This document shows, in pieces, positions 10,336-19,582 of a stretch of DNA of 64,000 nucleotides (position 1 is its first letter; every line of letters starts with the position of its first letter). The DNA comes from Scytalidium lignicola (taxonomy: Eukaryota > Ascomycota > Leotiomycetes), in contig NCSJ02000114.1 in the NCBI GenBank assembly GCA_002812745.2, positions 1-64,000 of the forward strand. Reading direction: 5' to 3'. The translations under genes were made by a program, and so were the position numbers. Below the pieces are notes generated by a model, which saw only the letters and a list, made by a program, of their open reading frames with translations, was not told the origin of the DNA and ran no database searches.

Positions 10336-13022
10336 CTAAATTCCTGTAGGTGGTTTTGGGGGTAATGTTGAGACATTACCAAAATTGGGGAGATGGCTCC
10401 CAAACTGATTATTTGATGCGATCCCGTGAGGGACCCCATGTGGTGGTCCCTGAGGCATACTCGGCGGTATTCCTTGCGGTAAGTTTTGCTGCATATTTTG
10501 ATGCATCATTGGCCTATGTGCCATATTTGGAGAAACATGATAAGATGGTAAAGAATTGTTTGATCCTTGCCTCGCCATGTGGTATCCCACCCCATTGCTG
10601 AATTGCTGTTGCGGAAACCCGTTATAAGAGAGGTGTGGGGATCCATGATGATTTATCGGATGTTGCATAGGCATGCCTGGGTTTCCTGGTACAAATGACT
10701 GTGTTTTTGGATTAAATGCATGCCGATTGAAACTCCCTGGGATGGGATGCTGGCTCTTCGGATCTGCTGGATTAGCTGTACTAGGCAATTGACCGAATGC
10801 ATATGGGATGGTATTCTGAGGACCTGGAACAACCGGTCTCTGAGGTGGGTATGAGTTTTGGTAGGGGGTTTGAGCCCACTGTTGTGGTGCCAGAGCTGAC
10901 TGAACTGGAGAGCCATAAGCGGTAATAGGTGCACTGTGTGGTTGGTATCGTAGTTGGTTTGGTTGATGAAACTGTGCAGAATTGTTAGTTAAGTTAAGAG
11001 TAGCCATGATGTGTTCTACCTGTGGTACATTATTGTATGGCTGAGCATTACCGTTTCCGACCACTGCTGGGTTGAACGGCTGACCGGCGCTATATTGTAC
11101 CATGGAGTTTGGATAGTTTCCCGGTACATGGTTGGTATTCAATTGCTGGGAATGTATTGGAGCATAATGAGGGGTGGGTACCCAGGTTGGTTGCTGTGGC
11201 TGTGGAAAGAAAGGGGTATACTGGGACCGGACGTCAAAGCTTTCAGAATCATCTCGACGTTGTTTGGCCGATTTAGTCTTCTTGCCTTGTGAAGCCCTGT
11301 CCTTTGTAGAGACAGAACTCGAACGTGACATTCCATTGGCATCACCAGTCTCTGTAGAATACGTTAGATTCTTGAGCAGAGTGTCAAGAGCACAGGAGGA
11401 CTACGAACCAGGAATTACATCTCCGCTCTTTTCATCCTTCCCAAAGATGCGCTCTCTAGCTTTATTATAAGCAGCCTCTCTTTCTTCTCTAGATAGTCTT
11501 CTTCGTGTTAATAGGTATACCAACATTTAGGACATTCGTTTGTAACATACTTCTCTTTCGCAGATAATGCCCTGTCCTTACCGTCACTTCCGGTTTCGGA
11601 GGTTGCTTTTGACGCATTCGGTCCAGTATCACCATCGCCTCCCCTACGCATGATCTTCATAGCGGGTAAATTAGGTGGAGGGGTGTTCCCTGATGTTGGT
11701 GGATTAGAAATACTAGTTAGTGATGGCGGCAGTCTACAAAATGGTGTTCGAAATATGCGAACTGCTCCAGCAACAGCATCGACTTGGTGAGTCATGTGAT
11801 AGTAATCCGCCAGTTTATGGGTCAACATTCTACAAAACGAATTGCATGGTGGAAGGTCAATGAAAGGCTCTCTATAGAAAAGAATTAGTAAAGAATAACT
11901 ACGTTATAAGAATACCTCGTCATGGTAGCCAAATTGGATCTGTGTTTTGAGATTCCCCGATCAAAAAGTATTACTTACTTTGAATCCTTCACAAACTCAA
12001 TCACATCTTGCTCAAGCCTCAAGAGGAAGATTCGATCTTTTGGAGACTCTAGGGCTTCCAATAACTTCTCATCGGGTGTCTGACGATAAAACAAGTTGAA
12101 TGCGTCCGGAGCTCCTGTAGTACCGACCAATGGTTTAGGCTTACTATCATCCACAGGTTGAGGTCCAGATGATCCACTCTGTGGTGTGTTAACACCTTGG
12201 TTTTGACGCTCTTGCATGGGTTGGATGCCACGACGGTCAACTTCGTAGTACTGAGGACGATAGGCTCGGCCTGCAGCTTCTGAACCAATCCTAGATCCAG
12301 CTACAATGGAGCCTCGTCCTGAAAACGTGTCATCATCTTCAGCTGCTTTAACGCTTGCGCTGTCATCAGGGCGTAGTGATTCCTTTTCATCTAACGCAAA
12401 GGTAGTGCCAGATGTGATGCTCTTCCCATCCAGGCTAGGAGGCTTTGTGCCTAAATCTGATCCAGAGTCTGCTCGATAAGAGGGATCTTCAGAGAGTACT
12501 TCTATGGAATCAGATTTATGCTGCCTTCCAATGCCACCAGATCCATTCAAAACAACAGTGGGTCTCGAATTTTGCACATGGAGAGCCTTAACCGCATCGA
12601 CAAGCTTAGTTTCGCTGGTGCTGCCATCTTCAGCAAGTAATGCCTCAGCCTTCGGATTTGGGTCCTTTGTTGTGGAATATTTGCTTTCTACAACATTTGG
12701 GTCTATCTTTGATGAACCGTTAATGGACTCCGAGCTTTCAGATGATTCGTTCCTGATTACTGGCGCTGCAGGAGCATGCTTTCGGCCATCTCGCAGAGAA
12801 CCTGCAGCTGCAACTTTGGCAAAGGAAGGTATTGCTGCGCTATCTTTTCCAGCTGAAGCGGCAACCTAGGTATTGAAAAAGGTGGTTAGTAAAGAAATTC
12901 AACAATAAGCACATCGTGAGACAATGGAAGAGACCAATGCTGGGTTATCAAAAAGATCAAAGAGAGTCTACCTTTGCGAATGACATCCTGGTTCTGTCTG
13001 CAGACATTGGAGCGGTGGCCAT
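10336..13022 (-). CDS. R3H and SUZ domain RNA-binding protein with Q/N-rich tail
   Basis: Five exons: 13022-12972, 12865-11979, 11871-11551, 11500-11409 and 11351-10336, give 788 residues. Start MATAPMSADRT. The R3H domain spans about 270-350; its core KEPFIDLPPCNSF is created by the exon 2/3 junction and is followed by LTHKLADYYHMTH, which carries the R-x3-H-like face. The SUZ region follows: MKIMRRGG and, across exons 3/4, LSREEREAAYNKARERIFG. Both domains bind single-stranded nucleic acid or poly(A)-type RNA. The C-terminal 330 residues are rich in Gln, Asn, Pro and His without stable folds, a prion-like composition. The arrangement matches yeast Rbs1 and animal R3HDM/ARPP21. The exon 3/4 acceptor is a NAGNAG pair, and the exon 4 donor is the weak GTTCGT; this choice closes the frame. 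I assign RNA binding with confidence, but not a target. Confidence 0.85.
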
Positions 13023-13801
13023 ATCCAAATTTCTGCAAAGACCGAAAAGTTCTGTGGGAGAAATGAATGCAATAGTCCAGATGGGACAAAGACGAGATCG
13101 CACCGGCGCGAAGCCAGGTAGAAATAAACGCTTGCCAGCAATGTAAATTAAGGAAGAAAAGTATTAAAACTGCCTGATGAAAAGGGAAGACATCGGGTCA
13201 TTGTCGTTGGCTAACAAAAATGGTAATATATCGGTTTAGAAATCGCGGAGTCGTTCCTTGTCGTTTGTTCAGAAGTAAACCAGGTCTTGCAGAGTGCGTT
13301 TCCTGATGATCGGTCACACAGGAAGCACAAACACTTCCCCAGGGCGACCGTCCTCGTTGCTGGAAGTATCAGGAGGAGGTCGATTTATGGGTTGGTGTGC
13401 AGCAGTCAGGACATCTCCAGTTCTCCGACTTGTGCAATAAGGCGATCAGAATGGACGTCTCTTTACAAAAAGCGAGCCGGTTGTAAGTTCCATGAAGGCG
13501 CCACAATTAGCGTGCGTTACCGCATTCCCTGTACTGCCGCAAAAGCGGGCAGAACTTCTTTACCGGCCGGTACTGTAACAAGGTAAGGTTGCCGCTTGAA
13601 AGACGAGCCCGCAACCCTACCAGCGCCTTGGAACTCTTGTACCATTAGCACAGCAGGGCCAATTCCTTTCGCTATTCTTTCCTTGGAGTATTATTTCTAC
13701 GTTTCATCAGAAGCGCGAGATTAGAGAGACACAGATCATCTGTGCTTGACTCTGCCTTTGCGCCTTGTCCTTTATCCTGACTGCTAGCTAGCACAGTAGC
13801 C
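13023..13801. promoter_or_regulatory. Intergenic divergent region, R3H gene / zinc-knuckle gene
   Basis: 779 bp between start codons. The centre (about 13270-13680) is noticeably GC-richer than the flanks. An alternating palindrome GCTAGCTAGC lies at 13783-13792, just upstream of the zinc-knuckle start. A reading frame at 13287-13586 shows no recognisable features and is not called. Confidence 0.5.
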
Positions 13802-14901
13802 ATGAACAGATATCAAAGAGGGCCAGCCTCTGGAGGTCCTTCCAAGGCAACAGCTTCAACACTCTGTCAGAAATGCCTCAAAAGAGATAGGTACTCCCAA
13901 TCTACTTTCTCTCTTCAAAAGGCTAATTTTTCTCCACGCCATTACAGCTACGAATGTAAAGCTGTCGCCCAGGATCGCCCTTACGTATCTAGACCTTCTC
14001 GAACCCAGCAGCTACTTAATCCCCAGCTTGTACCGAAGTTGACCAGTGAAATGCCCCAAGAGCTTTTAAGAAAGTATGTACAATACCTATTTTATCTCCT
14101 CCGGGAGCTTGGATGCATATGCATTTTATATACGCGCAATTAAGTCAATGGCATTATAAAGTGAACAGATTTATAATTATTTTAATCTCTCGATTATAGC
14201 TAATTCCTCTTGTTATTAGGAAGGGCGTTGCCGACGAACAGCTTGCAAAGAATGAAAAAGAAAGAGGGCGGAAACGTGAAAGGCAGAATGAAGAGCCTCA
14301 AGACCAGAGCTCGCACAAACGAATGCGGTCTGCTTCGTCCGGTTCAGTCTCCACCATTTCTACGAACAGATCTCGATCACCTCCTCAGCAGGGAGAGAAG
14401 GAACCGGAGCCTCAAAGAAGAAGGTCTCCAAGTTATTCTAGGTCAAGGTCTCCAGTCCGAAAATCTGGTAACAGGGAAGGTGATCGATACAACAGAAGGT
14501 ACACAAGCGCCTCAAGATCTGTATCATTATCTAGGAGGCGGTCATTAGGGAGCTCGGAAAAGAAGAGGAGAAGGGATTCGCGATCATCCGTGGATTCATA
14601 TACATCTGAAGACAGAAGCCAATCCCGTGGGTCGAGAGCTCCAGACGATGATCGAAACACAAGACGAAGATATAGTGAAGTTAGCCCCGTAGGACGTGGT
14701 CGCAGAAAGGAGAGCAGAGGCCGTGATCGGTCGCGAAGAAGTCACTCAAATGATAGGAGATTGCCACCTGTTAGGGACGAGGCCAAAGTTGACCGTACCG
14801 TCCACGGTGCTGCTGCACCGAAAGCGCCCCCTAGACAAAGAAGCTTGAGTCCATTCAGCAAGAGACTAGCTCTGACACAAGCAATGAGCATGGGTAGATG
14901 A
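13802..14901 (+). CDS. Zinc-knuckle (CCHC) protein with RS-rich C-terminus, ZCCHC10-like
   Basis: Core exons are 13802-14073 and 14220-14901 (317 residues if nothing else is removed). The N-terminus has TLCQKCLKRD, then HYSYECKA, then RPSRTQQLLNPQLVPKL, the signature of the fungal ZCCHC10-like family. The two knuckle halves are separated by a 51-nt tract with no stop. A GT-AG intron 13891-13947 (57 nt, branch GGCTAAT) looks real, but using it deletes the tract and also the knuckle His and Tyr. Exon 2 starts KGVADEQLAKNEKERGRKR and continues as an Arg/Ser-dipeptide-rich region to the end, as in splicing-related proteins. Likely nuclear and RNA-associated by composition; function not established. 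The intron between 14074 and 14219 (146 nt) is longer than its neighbours. Confidence 0.8.
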
Positions 14902-15068
14902 AGAGATAAATGAGAATAAGAGCCTTAATTAGGATGTCTCTCAAGATAGATAAATATCCTTTAGCTGTTCTGCCACGCCGTTTGTAGGATTAATATGAAT
15001 GCCGAACTCCTAATACGCCCGTTTTTTCTATGCATGAACGCCATTGATGAAGCTTGACCGTACTGCTG

Positions 15069-15698
15069 TCATGCTGCTTCCAACTCATCCTCATCCTTTT
15101 CTCGCCGTTCCTCTTCCTCCTCTTCCCTCTCCCTAACTCTCAACCCCTCTACAAGAGCCACTCCTTCCATCCCAGTCTCTTCCCCACCTTCACTAGCAGA
15201 CGTTCCCTTGCCAGCCTTTAACCTCGCGGCCTTTTGCGCGCCTTCTATCCTCTCCCGTACCAAACGTGCAATAGCATTCTCCGTCCTAACGTTTAGAATC
15301 TCCAGTTTCTTCTCCAAATCCCTCTTCAGATCCCAATTCGGCCTCTTAGGCTGTAATTTAAACAAATCAATGCCCTTGTCATCCTGCTCTTCTTCCTCTT
15401 CCTTTTTTCTAACTTCCTGCTCAATTACGGCAGCTTGCTCTTCGAGAGTGGGTTTGGAGAAACCCAATGCTGGAGGAGCCTCGAACCCTAGCTTCGGTCC
15501 TCTTGTCTCTGCATCATAATTCCTGCCGGAAAGATGGAGTTTTGCGACATCTGGCGGGGCTGGTGGTGAAGGAGACCGCGTAGATTCAGGTGCTGCAACT
15601 TCATCGTCAGGTTGCTTGCGCTTGAGAGATTTTAATTTTGCAAGGCGGGCTTTGCGCTCATCTGCTGCTGCGCCTAAACTTGTGTGGGTTGCTGACAT
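15069..15698 (-). CDS. Spliceosome component CWF18 (CCDC12 family)
   Basis: Single exon, 209 residues from the ATG at 15698. An in-frame ATG exists at 15785, but the family begins with the motif found at the downstream start (ERKARLAKLKSLKRK near residue 14), so the short form is preferred. Next come KLHLSGRNYD and KLGFEAPPALGFSKPTLEEQ, then the acidic/basic linker DKGIDLFKLQPKRPNWDLK, the conserved heart of cwf18. The rest is a charged coiled coil (DLEKKLEILNVRTENAIARL) with a Glu-rich tail. CWF18/CCDC12 is associated with the NineTeen/Cdc5 part of the activated spliceosome. Divergent from MIC12 across 299 bp. Confidence 0.9.
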   Translation of the reverse strand: MSATHTSLGAAADERKARLAKLKSLKRKQPDDEVAAPESTRSPSPPAPPDVAKLHLSGRNYDAETRGPKLGFEAPPALGFSKPTLEEQAAVIEQEVRKKEEEEEQDDKGIDLFKLQPKRPNWDLKRDLEKKLEILNVRTENAIARLVRERIEGAQKAARLKAGKGTSASEGGEETGMEGVALVEGLRVREREEEEEERREKDEDELEAA

Positions 15699-15997
15699 AT
15701 TCCTGGATTCAATTGCAGAACTGTGGTTCTTTAGGTTGGAAGCTTCTTGTGCGGTCGCAGACTCGCAGAAATTCCAGCCTCGCATGTGGCTGACCGTGAT
15801 CTTCCCGCAATGTTCCTTGGCTGCAGATGTTCGATTTGGCGAGCTCGGACTTCAATAATTGAAAGCTCATCCGACACAACATATCACAGTAGCCAATTTC
15901 TGGGGCGAAGCTCCGAAAGAGCTTATTATTATAATTGGAGTCTACTCCATGCATTAACAGCTCGGGATTGAACATAGAAGGGTGTATAACAGATAAA
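15699..15997. promoter_or_regulatory. Shared divergent promoter, CWF18 / MIC12
   Basis: 299 bp between start codons. AT-rich near 15925-15950. No defined element could be assigned. Confidence 0.4.
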
Positions 15998-16789
15998 ATG
16001 GGCTTCAGCACAGGTTTGGTAAGTTTTAAAGATGGTCGGCTCTATTCATTATTTACTGATGTCCCTCCTCAGACCGGTGGGGTTACACTTACACTTGGAA
16101 TTGCCTATCTTACAGTTCTTGCACATGAGAGAAATCGACAAAATCAGGCTCTTGCGCTGCGTGCACAATCGAGGGTTCTCCAAGGTCTTGTCAACCCGGC
16201 TCCACTTCTCCCACCACCAAGCCGAGCGGAACTAGCACGACAAGAACAACACTCATTAATAGAGACAGCGAAGGAGGGGTGGAATAAAGAAATCGAGAAT
16301 GCGGTACGGTGGATTCAAACAACTGACTGGAATGAAGTAAGAGACGGCATGGAAGCATCAATTGCCAGATTACTTGGTAGCAAGGAAAGAACCACGGAAC
16401 TACAGAACATGAGTATGTCTAAGGTTCAAGAAGCGCTGGATAAGAGCAAAGCTACTGTTTTGCAGGGTAAAGAGCAGGCCATTGCTGGTGTAAAGAGTGT
16501 CGGGGCGTCAACGAAAGAAAGTCTTGACAATACTGGAGTGGTGGATACAGTCCGTGACGTGGTTAAGAAAGGAATTGAGAAGGGCAAGGAAGCTATTGGC
16601 AAAACCCAATCGGCAGAAGGGCCCGGTCCAGCAGTTTCTCCTAGCACCACTCCGTATTCTGATGTGGAAAAGGCTTTGTACGAAAGATACGAAAAGCCAC
16701 ATAGTCTGGATAAAAGTGTAGAGGAAGTATTGGAGGATCGATACAAACCTATAGACTCGAGGGATAATAGTGTTCTAAGAGGTGTATGA
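15998..16789 (+). CDS. MIC12: MICOS complex subunit MIC12
   Basis: Exons 15998-16018 and 16073-16789 give 245 residues. The first exon encodes only MGFSTGL; the joined sequence MGFSTGLTGGVTLTLGIAYL forms the single N-terminal membrane helix (about 8-25) typical of MIC12/AIM5. It is followed by the family features HERNRQNQALALRAQSRVL, PPPSRAEL and KEGWNKEIENAVRWIQTTDW. The C-terminal half is a charged helical region, longer than in yeast. MIC12 is an inner-membrane subunit of MICOS at cristae junctions, coupling the MIC60 and MIC10 subcomplexes. The 54-nt intron (GTAAGT...CTCAG) is a multiple of three and contains no stop in frame, so unspliced message would also translate. Confidence 0.88.
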   Translation: MGFSTGLVSFKDGRLYSLFTDVPPQTGGVTLTLGIAYLTVLAHERNRQNQALALRAQSRVLQGLVNPAPLLPPPSRAELARQEQHSLIETAKEGWNKEIENAVRWIQTTDWNEVRDGMEASIARLLGSKERTTELQNMSMSKVQEALDKSKATVLQGKEQAIAGVKSVGASTKESLDNTGVVDTVRDVVKKGIEKGKEAIGKTQSAEGPGPAVSPSTTPYSDVEKALYERYEKPHSLDKSVEEVLEDRYKPIDSRDNSVLRGV

Positions 16790-17079
16790 GTATATGTGTA
16801 ATTATATATCGTTCCAATATCAGACTCCTATCATTAGGATGATGTTAACGAATTGGTGGTATCAGATACTTTCTTATTTATTATACGCAGGTGTATTAAA
16901 GGAGTACAGTAATTTTGACATTACCCAGACTTGATCATTTCAGGGAGTAGTCATGAATACTTGGGGATCATCATATAAGACAGTAGACTATTCAGATCTA
17001 CCCCGGAAATACTTGCCCTATAACAAATAGGTGGATACCTCGTTTGTGAATCTAAGATCAAAGCAAATTTCCACTCATA
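16790..17079. other. AT-rich intergenic, no gene seen
   Basis: About 290 bp downstream of MIC12. No features beyond AT-rich sequence. Confidence 0.5.
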
Positions 17080-17430
17080 GTGCAAGTAATGGATCTCATC
17101 ATCATATTTTTTTACTCGTCAGCATTCGTGCTAGTGCGTTCTCTTTGCCATTTACAATTATATAGCATTAGAGATTTATTTATTCTTGTACGTGTAAATG
17201 ATGGAGAAGTGGTCTTAGTTAATTGTCAGCTGTGGTATAAATTAGGATGGCAGGATCCCAATAGATATAGCGTCTTCGCATATTTTCTTAAGTTACTGCT
17301 GGGACAATTAAAACAGCTTGAAGAGAAGGTCGCTGCCGTAGAGAAATAGTCTAAGGACTGTCCTTAAGATTTGATCTAGATATACTATAAGGATGGTCTC
17401 GAACCTCCAGTAGAGCTGCTTATGAAGAAA
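17080..17430 (+). pseudogene. Possible decayed HeLo-domain (HET-S-like) fragment
   Basis: Low confidence. One frame (ATG at 17089) reads a hydrophobic N-terminus, then CQLWYKLGWQDPNRYS, then LKLLLGQLKQLEEKVAAVEK and a stop at 17347-17349. Beyond further stops the same frame gives YYKDGLEPPVELLMKKYELL. The order resembles the HeLo domain of fungal cell-death effectors: a hydrophobic N-terminal helix, a Cys/Leu-rich helix ending in a Trp-Gly pair, a loop with an Asp-Pro, then a leucine-rich helix and an LDPP-type turn. No residue is diagnostic, the similarity is from memory, and stops interrupt it. It lies about 1.5 kb upstream, on the same strand, of the five-motif array. It could also be a chance reading frame. 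Confidence 0.25.
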
Positions 17431-18051
17431 TACGAATTACTGTGGTGGTAATTACTGTAGAGTCCCACAGAACATATTCCATAATAAGCCCTAGAATAGC
17501 GGTTCCTAGGCTAGACACAATCATCCTAGCTGAAATCATCTCATGGTCTGTCTAGCTTGACTATATTGCCAAGCACTAATTTCAACAAAGAATTGACAAT
17601 GTGAAGACTCATGGAATCTGCCGCAGATAGTTCTATAAGAATTCAATCTCACATGTGTTGGAGTATAGATAGGTAATCCTGATAGATGGTTATTCAAGAT
17701 GGCATCTGATTCGTTGATATAGGCAGTTAATATATTGGAGATTGATTCACGAGTGCAATTAAAGTCAAAATTCTCTCGTGAAACACAAACAAGCGACCGT
17801 TCTATCTAATGTATTAAAGAGAGCCAAACGAGGCGTCTTAAAGCAAGATACTACACCAATAAGAAAGCAGCTCTTAATCACAATATATTACGTACTGTAT
17901 CTCTTAAGGTTTCATACTCTGCAAACTACTTATCTTCCTACACAAGTCACCCCCTTCTAACCGTACTTGGCAAGCCTTTTGATTAGTTCCTTAAGATCTT
18001 CGATGATTTTGACTCTCCAAGATCACAAGGTCTGTTTCTATTCCAGAAGAT
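17431..18051. other. Stop-rich AT-rich stretch, no intact gene
   Basis: All three + frames contain frequent stops. Scattered open pieces do not match a family I recognise. It could be the eroded middle of the neighbouring fragment. Confidence 0.45.
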
Positions 18052-19424
18052 ATGCTCTCAGGTTTCCTTAAATGGCGAGATGTTCGGGCCACAAGATCAA
18101 CCAAAAAGAAGGCTGATGCTAAACGAAAGGGTATAGAAAGAGAAGATGCGGGACGGGGAAGAAGACTAGAGAGGTCTCGAGTAGATTCAACACCGTGGCA
18201 GCAAGGAAGTGAGACACGATGTAACCGTTGTGCTTGCTCATCGACGTCACCTATGTCAAGAATCAGATTCCTACAAAGAACTCAGAGCTTTGGTCTAGCT
18301 GAAGCAATACCATCTGACATCAGAAGAACTAACTCCCACAGACTCCGCACTAGATTATATCGGCTGCCAAGACGCACTCCGTTTAAAGCCCCTCCAAAAC
18401 AAGTACTTTTAGACTTGAGTAATAGTCCAACAATCAATTCAACGGGAGTTCCTCCAATGCTAGTGCCTCCTGAATACAACTCTCAATATGCATCTGTTAA
18501 GTGCCTACGACAACTTAGAGATCCTAATACCTTGAGGCACTCTCGATGGATACCTCCAAGAGATTTTCGAGATGTGCTTCCTCCTCTCATTACTAGTTTC
18601 CAAAGAGTGAAGGAAAGACATCTCATGGAGCAGCTACTCGACATCCTCAACTAGCATCAGACCTCCGCAAATCTATACCTCCCTTAGTAGCAGGTCCATC
18701 ACGTAGCCACAAACATCAACCTTCTAGATCGATAGGTCCTAGTCATAATCCGACTATGAGACTTCGAGAACACTCAGGAAGACGGGTTGAACCAACTAGT
18801 CTATCAAAAAGAAGGGATGATCGAAAGAGAATGATGCCACAGGACATCATTCTTGGCGGAAATCTTGTTGAGAAAGAAACAGTTAAAGACAAAGCACTTG
18901 CAGATCCTGTTGCTAACATAAAGATAGGAGACCAGACTAGGACTGTAATCGAAGGAATATCATTTGGTAACGGACCTGCGATAACAAACCTTCTAAGGGA
19001 TAATCCAGATAATTCCTCGGAGTCTAAGAAGACTATAGGAAACCAAACGAGAACTATAATAGAGGGACTGTCATTTGGAAAACAGCCCGTTCAAACTGGT
19101 CTCCCCGCGAAGAAGCCTGCCAGGCTTGCAGGTACGAACAAACATATAGGCGATCAGATGAAAACTGTAGTAGAGGGCGTGGATTTTGGTAAAAGGCATA
19201 CTCTTGTCTCCCGTCCTAAAATCAAGCCTGTTGGAGCAGCTGATCTGAAGGATATAGGAAACCAGACTAGGACAGTGGTAGAAGGAATAACCTTTGGCAG
19301 AAAGCCTGTCCAGATAAGCTGCCAAAAGGACAACGGAGTTGCAGCCACTAATGTAAATGGAACGATAGGCGACCAGACGAGGACCATTGTGGAGGGAGTT
19401 GTTTTTAGAGGTCCCAGACAGTGA
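18052..19424 (+). CDS. Hypothetical protein with five C-terminal HET-s-like repeats
   Basis: Not a family I can name. One frame is open from ATG 18052 to 18654; another is open from 18597 to the stop at 19424. They join cleanly with a 101-nt intron, 18496-18596 (donor GTTAAG at a codon boundary, acceptor TTACTAG), giving 423 residues. A minimal alternative starts at ATG 18756 (222 residues). Exon 1 begins with a Lys/Arg-rich segment (about residues 15-50) and is otherwise polar, Pro- and Arg-rich, without membrane helices. Exon 2 has a basic His/Ser-rich stretch, then five copies of a 15-residue motif of the form I-G-D/N-Q-T-R-T-V/I-V/I-E-G-x-x-F-G. The spacer residues differ strongly while the cores stay nearly constant, which implies selection on the cores and an intact coding sequence. 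The layout suggests a beta-solenoid or amyloid signalling region; this is inference. Confidence 0.5.
18924..19409 (+). repeat. Five-copy coding repeat, period 36-37 residues (HRAM-like)
   Basis: Cores start at 18924, 19035, 19146, 19254 and 19365, so the spacing is 111, 111, 108 and 111 nt (37, 37, 36 and 37 residues). Each core is 15 codons, for example IGDQTRTVIEGISFG (copy 1) and IGNQTRTVVEGITFG (copy 4). Copy 3 has Met-Lys for Thr-Arg; copy 5 ends FRG instead of FG, two codons before a short tail. Codons differ between copies at silent positions while residues are kept. The 36-residue offset and the R...G..(F/Y)G pattern match the two pseudo-repeats of the HET-s prion-forming domain, from established knowledge of that fold; the R-to-G spacing here is one residue longer than in HET-s. 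Confidence 0.9.
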
Positions 19425-19582
19425 TATCAGTGATCCGTATCGATGATTTTGCACGGGTTTTTGGAACCACGTTGGTTGAGATATCTTTGATCTCGACATT
19501 ACTCGTCATTGACAAGCCCGCTTTAGTTGTTTTTAGAGATTTGGCTTTGATTTTCCCTTTCGTAATTGATCGTAACCAATGT

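Noticed and set aside
13287..13586. A 99-codon frame in the R3H / zinc-knuckle intergenic region
   Set aside because: Composition looks random, no start context and no recognised motif; the region is a divergent promoter.
15699..15785. Longer CWF18 start at an in-frame ATG (15785)
   Set aside because: The family motif begins at the downstream ATG (15698), and the extension has no conserved features.
17390..17415. A tRNA B-box-like sequence (GGTTCGAGACC) on the minus strand
   Set aside because: Flanking bases do not form a T-stem, acceptor stem or A-box at the right distance; it lies in the decayed frame and is probably chance.
19071..19499. A 142-codon minus-strand frame across the motif array
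   Set aside because: It is the antisense shadow of the repeated coding cores.
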